The notes: a model not told the origin generated them from the letters alone. A stretch of 6,280 nucleotides of DNA from Thermoplasmatota archaeon (GCA_023475455.1 JAMCVR010000157.1:1-6280), one strand, 5' to 3'. Positions 1-6,280 are shown, counted from the stretch's first letter. Made by a program: numbers and translations.

Positions 1-1987
1 ATGCATGGGGAAGATGAATTTTCCGGTCGACATCATCCATCCGGAAGATCGCATCGCCGCCGAGTTCCAGTTGTATCAGGCCCTGCGCGGCACCTCCGGC
101 CAGGGCTACGCACTGCGGGTTTGCCGCAAGGAGGGCGGCCATTTCTGGGCCGCGGTGAACTGGCAGCCGATTCACGATTACAGCGGGATATACCAGGGCA
201 TACGCGCCAGCATCCACAGCATCGACGACCTCAAGGCGACCGAAGCCAACCTGCGCCAGGTCATCAATGAGCTGCGCACCGCGGAAAGCCTGCAAAGCCG
301 ATATCTGGAGGAAACCGAGCAGGAACGCGCGCGACTGGTCTCGCTGCTGTCGGCGATGAACCTCGGCATTCTGTTCGTCGCCGCCGACGGCCGCGTGATC
401 TACCACAACCCCGCCTTCAGCCGCATGTGGATGATCGACGAAGGGACGGGACTCATCGGCCTGCCGGTCAACGAGGTGCTGGCCCAGTCCGCTTCGACCC
501 TGGCACGTCCCGACCATTTTTCCAGGCATATGCTGTCGGTGCTGGAAACGCGCGAATTGTCCGACAGCTATGAAATCCAGATGACCGATGGCCGCGTCAT
601 CACCGAACTCGACTACCCGGTGCGCGATCGCGAAGGCCGCTTCATCGGCCATTTGTGGATTTACGAAGACGTCACCCGCGAACGCCAGACGGCCGATCAA
701 CTGGTGTATCTGGCCGAGCGCGACGCGCTCACCGGACTGTACAACCGTCACCGTTTCCAGCAGGAACTGGCGCGCACCATGCTGGAAACCGACCGCCACC
801 AGGCGCGATGCGCGCTGATGTTCTTCGATCTCGACGAATTCAAGACCATCAACGACAGCTCGGGCCACCGCGCCGGCGATGCGCTGCTGATCCGGGTGGC
901 CGGCGAAATCGGCGCCCTGGTGCGGCGCAACGAAGTGCTGGCCCGCCTGGGCGGCGACGAATTCGCCATCCTGCTGCCCGGCGTGCAGGGCAACGAAGCG
1001 GAGGCGCTGGCCGATCGCGTGGTGCGGGCGATCGCACAAATTCCCTTCCGCTTCGAAGGGCAGAACCTGCGTCTCACCACCAGCCTCGGCATCGCCTACT
1101 ACCCGGAGCACGCCGCCGACGCCGACGACCTCGTCGCGCGCGCCGATATCGCGATGTACCAGGCCAAGGATGCGGGCAAGAACACCTGGCGCGTCTATCG
1201 CGCGGACACCGATGCCGACAGCGAGATGCGCAGCCGCCTGTCGTGGGGCGAGCGCATCAGCAACGCGCTCGACAAGAATCTGTTCCGGCTGAATTTCCAG
1301 GGCGTGTACCGGGCGGACGACGGCACCCTGTCGCACCTTGAAGCGCTGATCCGCATGGACGACGAGCGCCATGCCGACCAGTTCATCATGCCGGCCCATT
1401 TCATCCGGGTGGCGGAGAAAAGCGGCCGCATCCTCGACATCGACCGTTGGGTCATCCGCGAAGTGGTGGGCCGGCTGGCCGACAATCCGGCCAACCCTCC
1501 CATCGCGGTCAACCTGTCGGGGCGCTCGCTGTCCGAGCCTGGCCTGCCGCAGTTCATCAGCGACGCGCTGCGCGAAGCCGGCGTCAAGCCCGGCCGGTTC
1601 ATCGTCGAAATCACCGAAACTGCGGCCGTGTCCGACCTGCACGACGCGCAGCGCATGATCGAAGCGCTGCGCCAGCTCGGCTGCGGCGTCTGCCTCGACG
1701 ACTTCGGGGTCGGCTTCGCGTCCTTTGCCTATCTCAAGCATCTGCACGTCGACACCATCAAGATCGACGGTCTGTTCATCCGCGACCTGCCCAACGACCC
1801 CAACAACCAGGTGTTCGTGCAGGCCATGGTCAGCGTTGCGCTCGGCCTCGGCAAGTCGGTGGTGGCGGAGTACGTGGAGGACGGCCCGACGCTCGCCCTG
1901 CTGAAAAAATTTGGCGTCGACCTGGTGCAGGGTTATCACCTCGACCGCCCGGTCGCCGACCATCCGGCGCTGCGGACCGTCCGCTGA
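1..1987 (+). CDS. PAS-PAS-GGDEF-EAL cyclic-di-GMP signalling protein (5' partial)
   Basis: Bifunctional-type regulator of the second messenger cyclic-di-GMP: GGDEF domains make it from two GTP, EAL domains hydrolyse it to pGpG. Residues are numbered from the ATG at 5. That ATG is probably not the true start, because the frame is open to the window edge and the protein begins in the middle of a PAS domain (IIHPEDR, residues 10-16). Order: end of PAS 1 with a PAC-like segment (about 1-80), charged helical linker (80-112), PAS 2 (about 113-225), GGDEF domain (about 236-395), EAL domain (about 418-655). GGDEF is intact at 316-320, with metal-site D275 in FFDLDEF. The inhibitory I-site, five residues before it, reads RRNE instead of RxxD. 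The EAL residues known to bind metal and substrate all appear present: Q432, E446 (EAL), N503, E535, D565/D566, K586, E622, Q642. No membrane segment is visible, so it is probably cytosolic in this part; the PAS ligand is unknown. Both activities look possible; which dominates cannot be read from sequence. Confidence 0.95.
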   Translation, partial: CMGKMNFPVDIIHPEDRIAAEFQLYQALRGTSGQGYALRVCRKEGGHFWAAVNWQPIHDYSGIYQGIRASIHSIDDLKATEANLRQVINELRTAESLQSRYLEETEQERARLVSLLSAMNLGILFVAADGRVIYHNPAFSRMWMIDEGTGLIGLPVNEVLAQSASTLARPDHFSRHMLSVLETRELSDSYEIQMTDGRVITELDYPVRDREGRFIGHLWIYEDVTRERQTADQLVYLAERDALTGLYNRHRFQQELARTMLETDRHQARCALMFFDLDEFKTINDSSGHRAGDALLIRVAGEIGALVRRNEVLARLGGDEFAILLPGVQGNEAEALADRVVRAIAQIPFRFEGQNLRLTTSLGIAYYPEHAADADDLVARADIAMYQAKDAGKNTWRVYRADTDADSEMRSRLSWGERISNALDKNLFRLNFQGVYRADDGTLSHLEALIRMDDERHADQFIMPAHFIRVAEKSGRILDIDRWVIREVVGRLADNPANPPIAVNLSGRSLSEPGLPQFISDALREAGVKPGRFIVEITETAAVSDLHDAQRMIEALRQLGCGVCLDDFGVGFASFAYLKHLHVDTIKIDGLFIRDLPNDPNNQVFVQAMVSVALGLGKSVVAEYVEDGPTLALLKKFGVDLVQGYHLDRPVADHPALRTVR

Positions 1988-2007
1988 ATCGTCCATCGGG
2001 GCGACAA

Positions 2008-2044
2008 CCCGCGCGAAGAGGCCGGCAGGGGCGGCCTGCGCGGG
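2008..2044. other. GC-rich intergenic hairpin between the GGDEF-EAL gene and ybiT
   Basis: An imperfect inverted repeat starts 21 bases after the stop of the GGDEF-EAL gene. The outer stem pairs 2008-2014 (CCCGCGC) with 2038-2044 (GCGCGGG). The inner stem pairs 2019-2024 (AGGCCG) with 2032-2037 (CGGCCT). The left arm has a 4-base bulge (2015-2018) and the loop is 7 bases (2025-2031). That is 13 pairs, nearly all G-C. No T-run follows directly, so it is not a classical intrinsic terminator; it could end or stabilise the upstream transcript in another way. It covers the -35 region of the candidate ybiT promoter. The pairing is seen directly; the function is inferred. Confidence 0.5.
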
Positions 2045-2045
2045 A

Positions 2046-2054
2046 TGGTAAAAT
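2046..2054 (+). promoter_or_regulatory. Candidate extended -10 promoter of ybiT
   Basis: TGGTAAAAT matches an extended -10 element: TG, one spacer base, then TAAAAT, which is 5 of 6 to the sigma-70 consensus TATAAT. No good TTGACA lies 17 bases upstream, where the sequence is G/C-rich, and extended -10 promoters often lack one. A start near 2061 would give a short leader of about 27 bases before the GTG at 2088. Assigned from sequence match only. Confidence 0.45.
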
Positions 2055-2075
2055 GCCGCGTTTTTCCAGCATTCC

Positions 2076-2079
2076 AGGA
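2076..2079 (+). promoter_or_regulatory. Ribosome binding site supporting the GTG start of ybiT
   Basis: AGGA sits 8 bases before the GTG at 2088. Together with alignment to YbiT proteins, which start ML-x(2)-S, this fixes the start at GTG. No in-frame ATG occurs at a better position. Confidence 0.6.
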
Positions 2080-2087
2080 TTTACGCC

Positions 2088-3680
2088 GTGCTCACCGCTT
2101 CCAGCATCACCCTGCAATTCGCCGCCAAACCCCTGTTCGAAAATGTCTCCGTGAAATTCGGCGACGGCAACCGCTATGGCCTGATCGGCGCCAACGGCTG
2201 CGGCAAGTCGACCTTCATGAAAATCCTCGCCGGCGAGCTCGAGCCCACCGCCGGCAACGTCTCGCTCGACCCCGGCGAGCGCATGGCCTGGCTGCGCCAG
2301 GACCAGTTCGGCTACGAGAACCAGCGCGTGCTCGACGCGGTGCTGCAGGGCCACGCCGAGATGTGGCGGGTGATGCAGGAAAAGGACGCCATCTACATGA
2401 ACCCGGAGGCGAGCGAGGAAGACTACCTGCACGCCGCCGAGCTGGAAGCCAGGTTCGGCGAAATGGGCGGCTACGACGCCGAGGCAAGGGCCGGCCAATT
2501 ATTGCTCGGCGTCGGCATCCCCACCGAGCAGCACAACGGCACCATGAGCCAGATCGCGCCCGGCTTCAAGCTGCGCGTGCTCTTGGCGCAGGCGCTGTTT
2601 TCGCAGCCCGACATCCTGCTCTTGGACGAACCGACCAACAACCTCGACATCAACACCATCCGCTGGCTGGAAAACGTGCTGAACGAGAGCAACGCGACCA
2701 TCATCGTCATCTCGCACGACCGCCACTTCCTGAACCAGGTCTGCACCCACATGGCCGACCTCGACTACGGCACCATCAAGGTCTATCCCGGCAACTACGA
2801 CGACTACATGCTGGCCTCCAGCGAGGCCAAGGCGCGCCAGGCGGCGGCCAACGCCCGCGCCAAGGACAAGGTCGCCGAGCTGCAGGAATTCGTGCGCCGC
2901 TTCTCGGCCAACAAGTCGAAGGCGCGCCAGGCCACCAGTCGCATGAAGATGATCGACAAGATCAAGATCGAGGACTTCAAGCCCAGTTCGCGGCAGAACC
3001 CTTATATCCGCTTCGAGCCGGAAAAGATGCTGCACCGCCGCGCCCTCGAAGTTGAAAATCTGAAATTCGGCTACGACGATACATCGCTCTTCACCAACCT
3101 CGGCTTTTCTCTCGAGGCCGGCGAGAAAATGGCCGTCATCGGCGGCAACGGCGTCGGCAAATCGACATTGATGAAGCTCCTGATGGGCGAACTGAAGCCG
3201 CAGTTCGGCGAGGTGCGCTGGAGCGAGAACGCCAGCGTCGGCTACTTCTCGCAGGACCACGTCGCCGACTTCGACATGGATCTCAACCTCACCGACTGGA
3301 TGCACCAGTGGACCCAGCCGGGCGACGACGAGCAGGTGCTGCGCGGCATTCTCGGGCGTCTCCTGTTCTCTGGCGACGACGTCAGGAAATCGGTGCGCGT
3401 GCTGTCCGGCGGCGAAAAGGGCCGCATGCTCTACGGCAAGCTGATGCTCGGCCGCCACAACGTGCTGGTGATGGACGAACCGACCAACCACATGGACATG
3501 GAGTCGATCGAGTCGCTGAACCTCGCGCTCGACCTTTTCAAGGGCACGCTGATCTTCGTCTCGCACGACCGCCAGTTCGTCTCCAGCCTCGCCACCCGCA
3601 TTCTCGAAATCACGCCGGAAGGCGTCGAGTTCTACATGGGCACCTACGACGAGTACCTGCATTCCAAGGGGCTGGAGTGA
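2088..3680 (+). CDS. ybiT: ABC-F family ATPase, YbiT type
   Basis: Soluble ABC-F protein with two ATPase domains and no membrane part. Family members bind the ribosomal E site and act on stalled or slow translation; the exact role of YbiT is less defined than that of EttA. The 530 residues agree closely along the whole length with my recollection of E. coli YbiT, including [17 protein letters not shown] and the C-terminal SKGLE. Domain 1: Walker [10 protein letters not shown] (34-42), signature region in the degenerate form [10 protein letters not shown], Walker [13 protein letters not shown] around D180/E181, then SHDRHFLN. The basic interdomain linker (about 240-318), rich in K, R and A, corresponds to the P-site tRNA interaction motif. 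Domain 2 (about 319-520): Walker [10 protein letters not shown] (352-360), canonical LSGGE (439-443), Walker B with MDEPTNHMD at D463/E464, and SHDRQFV. Catalytic glutamates are present in both domains, so it should be active. It appears to have its own promoter. The start is GTG. It is followed at once by a palindromic repeat and the reductase-like gene, whose possible GTG start overlaps this stop by 2 bases. Confidence 0.96.
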   Translation: MLTASSITLQFAAKPLFENVSVKFGDGNRYGLIGANGCGKSTFMKILAGELEPTAGNVSLDPGERMAWLRQDQFGYENQRVLDAVLQGHAEMWRVMQEKDAIYMNPEASEEDYLHAAELEARFGEMGGYDAEARAGQLLLGVGIPTEQHNGTMSQIAPGFKLRVLLAQALFSQPDILLLDEPTNNLDINTIRWLENVLNESNATIIVISHDRHFLNQVCTHMADLDYGTIKVYPGNYDDYMLASSEAKARQAAANARAKDKVAELQEFVRRFSANKSKARQATSRMKMIDKIKIEDFKPSSRQNPYIRFEPEKMLHRRALEVENLKFGYDDTSLFTNLGFSLEAGEKMAVIGGNGVGKSTLMKLLMGELKPQFGEVRWSENASVGYFSQDHVADFDMDLNLTDWMHQWTQPGDDEQVLRGILGRLLFSGDDVRKSVRVLSGGEKGRMLYGKLMLGRHNVLVMDEPTNHMDMESIESLNLALDLFKGTLIFVSHDRQFVSSLATRILEITPEGVEFYMGTYDEYLHSKGLE

Positions 3681-4494
3681 ACATTACCCCCCTCTCCCCA
3701 ACCCTCCCCCTCCAGGGGGAGGGGGCGAACGATGCGCTGCGCGCGCCCAAACCGGTTAATGAAGTCGTCGTCATCGGCCTCGGCCAGCTCGGCCGCGTGT
3801 TCGCCGGAGGCCTCTTGCGGAGCGGGCACACGGTGGTACCGGTCAACCGCGGCGACGACATGGTGGCGCTGGCGCAGGCACGCCCCGCGCCGGAACGGGT
3901 ATTGGTTGCTGTGGCCGAGAACGACCTCCACGCCGTGCTGGCGGCCCTGCCCGACGCCTGGAAGCCGCGCGCCGCGCTGATCCAGAACGAGCTCCTGCCG
4001 CGCGACTGGCTGGCGCACGGGCTCGTCGACCCCACGGTGATCTCGGTGCGGTTCGAAAAGAAGAAGGGCACCGACGCCAAGCCGCTGATTCCTTCGCCCG
4101 TGGCCGGCCCGGGCGCCGCGCTGCTGTGCCGCGCGCTGACCGCCATCGACCTGCCGTGCCGCGAAGTCGCCCTGGGCGACGCACTGCTGTTCGAACTGGT
4201 GCGCAAGAACGTCTACATCCTGACCACCAACCTCGCCGGCCTCAAGACCGGCGGCAGGTGGCCGAACTGTGGGCGCGGCACGAAGCCTTCGCCCGGCAGG
4301 TGGCGGACGAGGTGATGGACATCCAGGACGCATTGACCGGCGTGCGGCACGACCGCGACGCGCTGATCGCCGGCCTGCCGGAAGCTTTCGAGGGCGATCC
4401 CGAACACGGCTGCACCGGGCGCTCGGCGCCGGCGCTGCAGCACGCCGACGCCTTTGGGCTGAGCGTGCCGACCCTGCGGGCGCTGGCTGGCTGA
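3677..4494 (+). pseudogene. NAD(P)-binding, ketopantoate-reductase-like protein, frameshifted (left copy, with 5' end)
   Basis: Rossmann-fold protein resembling the ketopantoate reductase (PanE/ApbA) group; the substrate cannot be assigned. Seen: the dinucleotide-binding start VVVIGLGQLGRVFAGGLL with GxGxxG (3764 on), a later RKNVYILTTNLAGL segment that could match the family's catalytic-lysine helix, and a C-terminal GRSAP...GLSVPTLRAL like the family's closing helices. The reading frame breaks near 4256. Read straight, it ends with unrelated residues (RWPNCGRGTKPS) at the TGA 4313-4315. One base earlier in frame the expected continuation VAELWARHEAF runs to the TGA at 4492-4494. Adding one base to GGCGGCAGGTGG (for example ACG for AG) gives LKTGGTVAELW, so one lost base explains it. 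The start is uncertain. GTG 3677 overlaps the ybiT stop and has AAGGGG 5 bases upstream, but would encode the palindromic element as an extra N-terminus. ATG 3732 has AGGGGG 6 bases upstream but lies in another frame. Convergent with the lipoprotein gene. Frameshift seen; loss of function inferred. Confidence 0.75.
3686..3725. repeat. C/G-rich palindromic intergenic element downstream of ybiT
   Basis: A run of C-rich blocks is followed by a perfect 9-base stem: CCCTCCCCC (3702-3710) pairs with GGGGGAGGG (3715-3723) around a TCCA loop (3711-3714). From memory, this type of CCCTCTCCCCAACCC plus palindrome is a widespread interspersed intergenic element in beta- and gammaproteobacteria. No second copy lies in the window, so repeat status rests on that recollection. 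It starts 6 bases after the ybiT stop. The transcript would form a very stable hairpin, which could protect or end the ybiT mRNA, although no U-tract follows. The left edge of the 1142-base duplication is 9 bases to its right. Confidence 0.6.
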
Positions 4495-4875
4495 AGTCCG
4501 GCCGAACCGGTTAACGCCGGGGCTGATGGATCAAATTGCGCGGCCCCCGGGTTTCTGCGCATCGCCGCCATACCTCCCCGAGTGGTCGAATGGTAGCCAA
4601 TGGGACGACCGGTCGGTTTTGACTCGGCCCTTGATGCGATAGGGCACACCGTCCTTCAGCGTTTCAGGCGGCAGGGTCCTGATTTGCTGGATCAGGTTTC
4701 TCGATTGCATGATCGCGTCCACCCGCAGCACCGTGCTGGAGGCTGCCGGGATCAGCGTGGCGGTGCGCGACAGGCTTTGGGCAAACGGCCGTCCGTTCAC
4801 CTCCAGCTCGAACTCCAGCGCCTCGATTGTCAGGTCGAAATCGTTCGGATTGGCCACCCGCAGCCCCACGTCGAA
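3734..4875. repeat. 1142-base tandem duplication, left copy
   Basis: First of two direct, adjacent copies. Every position I compared recurs exactly 1142 bases further on, including all stop positions on both strands. Identity begins at 3734 (3733 T versus 4875 A) and ends at 4882/6024. The word GCGCTGC stands at 3734, 4876 and 6018, so the crossover lies somewhere inside this 7-base shared word. The unit contains most of the reductase-like gene, the convergent gap and the 3' part of the lipoprotein gene. No transposase or insertion-sequence ends are present. Confidence 0.95.
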
Positions 4876-4881
4876 GCGCTG
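4531..4881 (-). pseudogene. LEA14-like lipoprotein gene fragment lacking the signal peptide (left copy)
   Basis: Encodes residues 43-158 (QRFDVGLRVANPNDFDL to the C-terminus) of the complete lipoprotein gene at 5673-6149, with no difference seen. The first 42 codons, including signal peptide and lipobox, are missing because the duplication junction lies here. Upstream of the junction the same frame continues through antisense sequence of the second reductase-like copy and stays open up to an ATG at 5475, but that extension does not resemble a protein. The promoter and ribosome binding site of the real gene are also absent. Export or stable expression is not expected. Confidence 0.85.
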
Positions 4882-5636
4882 CGCGCGCCCAAACCGGTTA
4901 ATGAAGTCGTCGTCATCGGCCTCGGCCAGCTCGGCCGCGTGTTCGCCGGAGGCCTCTTGCGGAGCGGGCACACGGTGGTACCGGTCAACCGCGGCGACGA
5001 CATGGTGGCGCTGGCGCAGGCACGCCCCGCGCCGGAACGGGTATTGGTTGCTGTGGCCGAGAACGACCTCCACGCCGTGCTGGCGGCCCTGCCCGACGCC
5101 TGGAAGCCGCGCGCCGCGCTGATCCAGAACGAGCTCCTGCCGCGCGACTGGCTGGCGCACGGGCTCGTCGACCCCACGGTGATCTCGGTGCGGTTCGAAA
5201 AGAAGAAGGGCACCGACGCCAAGCCGCTGATTCCTTCGCCCGTGGCCGGCCCGGGCGCCGCGCTGCTGTGCCGCGCGCTGACCGCCATCGACCTGCCGTG
5301 CCGCGAAGTCGCCCTGGGCGACGCACTGCTGTTCGAACTGGTGCGCAAGAACGTCTACATCCTGACCACCAACCTCGCCGGCCTCAAGACCGGCGGCAGG
5401 TGGCCGAACTGTGGGCGCGGCACGAAGCCTTCGCCCGGCAGGTGGCGGACGAGGTGATGGACATCCAGGACGCATTGACCGGCGTGCGGCACGACCGCGA
5501 CGCGCTGATCGCCGGCCTGCCGGAAGCTTTCGAGGGCGATCCCGAACACGGCTGCACCGGGCGCTCGGCGCCGGCGCTGCAGCACGCCGACGCCTTTGGG
5601 CTGAGCGTGCCGACCCTGCGGGCGCTGGCTGGCTGA
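4876..5636 (+). pseudogene. NAD(P)-binding, ketopantoate-reductase-like gene, 5'-truncated and frameshifted (right copy)
   Basis: Second copy of the reductase-like gene, starting at the duplication junction with codons for ALRAPKPVNEVVVIGLG. It has lost the sequences upstream of the unit, including both start candidates seen at the left copy (GTG 3677 and ATG 3732 with their ribosome sites). It carries the same lost base, near 5398, with the premature TGA at 5455-5457 and the ancestral stop at 5634-5636. Upstream it is in frame with an antisense reading of the lipoprotein fragment back to an ATG at 4600, which is a by-product of the junction. Almost certainly non-functional. Confidence 0.8.
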
Positions 5637-6017
5637 AGTCCGGCCGAACCGGTTAACGCCGGGGCTGATGGATCAAATTGCGCGGCCCCCGGGTTTCTGC
5701 GCATCGCCGCCATACCTCCCCGAGTGGTCGAATGGTAGCCAATGGGACGACCGGTCGGTTTTGACTCGGCCCTTGATGCGATAGGGCACACCGTCCTTCA
5801 GCGTTTCAGGCGGCAGGGTCCTGATTTGCTGGATCAGGTTTCTCGATTGCATGATCGCGTCCACCCGCAGCACCGTGCTGGAGGCTGCCGGGATCAGCGT
5901 GGCGGTGCGCGACAGGCTTTGGGCAAACGGCCGTCCGTTCACCTCCAGCTCGAACTCCAGCGCCTCGATTGTCAGGTCGAAATCGTTCGGATTGGCCACC
6001 CGCAGCCCCACGTCGAA
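4876..6017. repeat. 1142-base tandem duplication, right copy
   Basis: Second adjacent direct copy, with identity continuing to 6024 through the shared word GCGCTGC (6018-6024). After 6024 the sequence continues into codon 42 and earlier codons of the lipoprotein gene, the native context of the right end. The unit length is not a multiple of three. The absence of any difference seen between copies implies a very recent event, ongoing gene conversion, or an assembly artefact. Confidence 0.95.
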
Positions 6018-6149
6018 GCGCTGCTCGAAAAGTCCGAGGCGCTTGACGTCGACTTCGGCCACGCTCACGCGCGGCGGCACCGCATTCAGCGGCAGGCCGG
6101 AACAGGCGGCGAGATTGAACAGTACCAGCAGAATCCACAGGCGGCGCAT
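5673..6149 (-). CDS. LEA14/WHy-domain-type outer-membrane lipoprotein (complete copy)
   Basis: A 158-residue lipoprotein. It begins with a short positive region (MRR) and a hydrophobic stretch, then the lipobox LAAC with the acylated cysteine at 16. Serine at +2 favours sorting to the outer membrane. The mature part fits the LEA14 (LEA type 2, WHy) family: a beta-rich domain at about 28-140 with RVANPNDFDLTIEALEFELEVNG and the family's typical NPN motif near 53-55. Plant relatives are linked to desiccation and stress, but the role in bacteria is not established. The start is ATG at 6149, with AGGG (6156-6159) 6 bases upstream. The gene begins 8 bases after the stop of the fructosamine-kinase family gene, so the two are probably co-transcribed. 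The C-terminal tail after PFDHSGRYGG (DAQKPGGRAI) looks low in information and may be an extension past the usual family end. Confidence 0.88.
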   Translation of the reverse strand: MRRLWILLVLFNLAACSGLPLNAVPPRVSVAEVDVKRLGLFEQRFDVGLRVANPNDFDLTIEALEFELEVNGRPFAQSLSRTATLIPAASSTVLRVDAIMQSRNLIQQIRTLPPETLKDGVPYRIKGRVKTDRSSHWLPFDHSGRYGGDAQKPGGRAI

Positions 6150-6155
6150 GACAGA

Positions 6156-6159
6156 CCCT
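6156..6159 (-). promoter_or_regulatory. Ribosome binding site of the lipoprotein gene
   Basis: On the minus strand AGGG lies 6 bases before the ATG at 6149 and overlaps the TAG stop of the upstream kinase-family gene, which suggests coupled translation. It supports the ATG at 6149 as the start, in agreement with the signal peptide that begins there. Confidence 0.55.
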
Positions 6160-6280
6160 ATCGAAGTTCGGCCAGCAGCTGCGCCATCATGCGGTGCGCC
6201 TGCGCTGCGTAGCCGCCGCCAAACAGATTGGCGTGGTTGAGGATGTGATACAGATTGTAGAGCGTCCGGCGCACCGCATA
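6158..6280 (-). CDS. Fructosamine-kinase family protein, C-terminal end (partial)
   Basis: Forty residues open to the right window edge, ending with TAG at 6158-6160. The reading is YAVRRTLYNLYHILNHANLF followed by GGGYAAQAHRMMAQLLAELR. The pattern LYNLYHxLNHxNLFGGGY, followed by a short helix, is what I expect at the C-terminus of the fructosamine-3-kinase / ketosamine-kinase family, which phosphorylates sugar adducts on protein amines so that they fall off (deglycation). No kinase active-site motif lies in this fragment, so activity cannot be judged. It lies just upstream of the lipoprotein gene on the same strand, and its stop codon is part of that gene's ribosome binding region. Confidence 0.75.
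   Translation of the reverse strand, partial: YAVRRTLYNLYHILNHANLFGGGYAAQAHRMMAQLLAELR

Noticed and set aside
2499..3662. Long minus-strand open frame (387 codons) opposite ybiT
   Set aside because: It is a shadow of a GC-rich codon pattern opposite a clearly conserved gene. Its translation is rich in V, H, A and E without any recognisable domain.
4250..4262. Programmed ribosomal frameshift as explanation of the frame break
   Set aside because: There is no slippery heptamer (X XXY YYZ) or stop-adjacent shift site. A single lost base in GGCGGCAGGTGG is a simpler explanation.
3644..4333. Minus-strand open frame (229 codons) opposite the reductase-like gene
   Set aside because: The plus strand carries a recognisable Rossmann protein; the antisense frame has no domain, no ribosome site of note and low-complexity composition.
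4495..4530. Bidirectional terminator between the convergent genes
   Set aside because: Only a 5-pair stem (4498-4502 with 4516-4520) around a 13-base loop is possible, and no T-run follows on either strand.
4606..4615. Perfect palindrome CGACCGGTCG as a possible operator
   Set aside because: It lies inside the lipoprotein reading frame near its 3' end; ten-base palindromes of G and C are expected by chance in such DNA.
4574..4630. tRNA-like stretch (GAGTGGTCGAATGGTAGCC), also at 5716-5772
   Set aside because: It resembles a D-arm or T-arm by eye, but no complete cloverleaf with acceptor stem and anticodon arm can be formed, and it lies within the coding sequence of the lipoprotein.
3734..6024. 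Insertion sequence or composite transposon
   Set aside because: There are no terminal inverted repeats, transposase or target-site duplication. The repeated unit consists of ordinary chromosomal genes cut at arbitrary positions.

Overview
The window is GC-rich, densely coded bacterial chromosome. The gene types (a PAS-GGDEF-EAL regulator, a YbiT-type ABC-F ATPase, a fructosamine-kinase family protein, an LEA14-like lipoprotein) and a GC-rich intergenic palindrome of a kind common in beta- and gammaproteobacteria suggest a proteobacterium, probably betaproteobacterial. That placement is an inference from gene style, not from a marker gene.

Layout. Positions 1-1987 (+) hold most of a cyclic-di-GMP signalling protein whose N-terminus lies outside the window; both its GGDEF and EAL motifs look intact. 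A 100-base gap carries a strong GC-rich hairpin and an extended -10 promoter. It is followed at 2088-3680 (+) by a complete ybiT-type ABC-F ATPase with a GTG start. Directly after ybiT comes a C/G-rich palindromic element (about 3686-3725), then an NAD(P)-binding, ketopantoate-reductase-like gene (+) that carries a single-base frameshift near 4256. A convergent LEA14/WHy-type lipoprotein gene (-) follows, and at the right edge is the C-terminal end of a fructosamine-kinase family gene (-), which lies just upstream of the lipoprotein gene in the same apparent operon.

The dominant structural feature is a tandem duplication of 1142 bases (3734-4875 and 4876-6017). The two copies look identical wherever I compared them, and the 7-base word GCGCTGC occurs at both ends and at the central junction. 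The unit starts inside the 5' part of the reductase-like gene and ends inside the 5' part of the lipoprotein gene. The left copy therefore keeps the reductase-like gene's 5' end but has a lipoprotein gene without its signal peptide. The right copy has a reductase-like gene without its start but keeps the complete lipoprotein gene. The frameshift is present in both copies, so it predates the duplication, or both reflect one assembly or sequencing problem.

I found no transposase, integrase, CRISPR array, tRNA, rRNA or defence system. I do not see a convincing undescribed biological system; the duplication and the decaying reductase-like gene are what deserve a second look.
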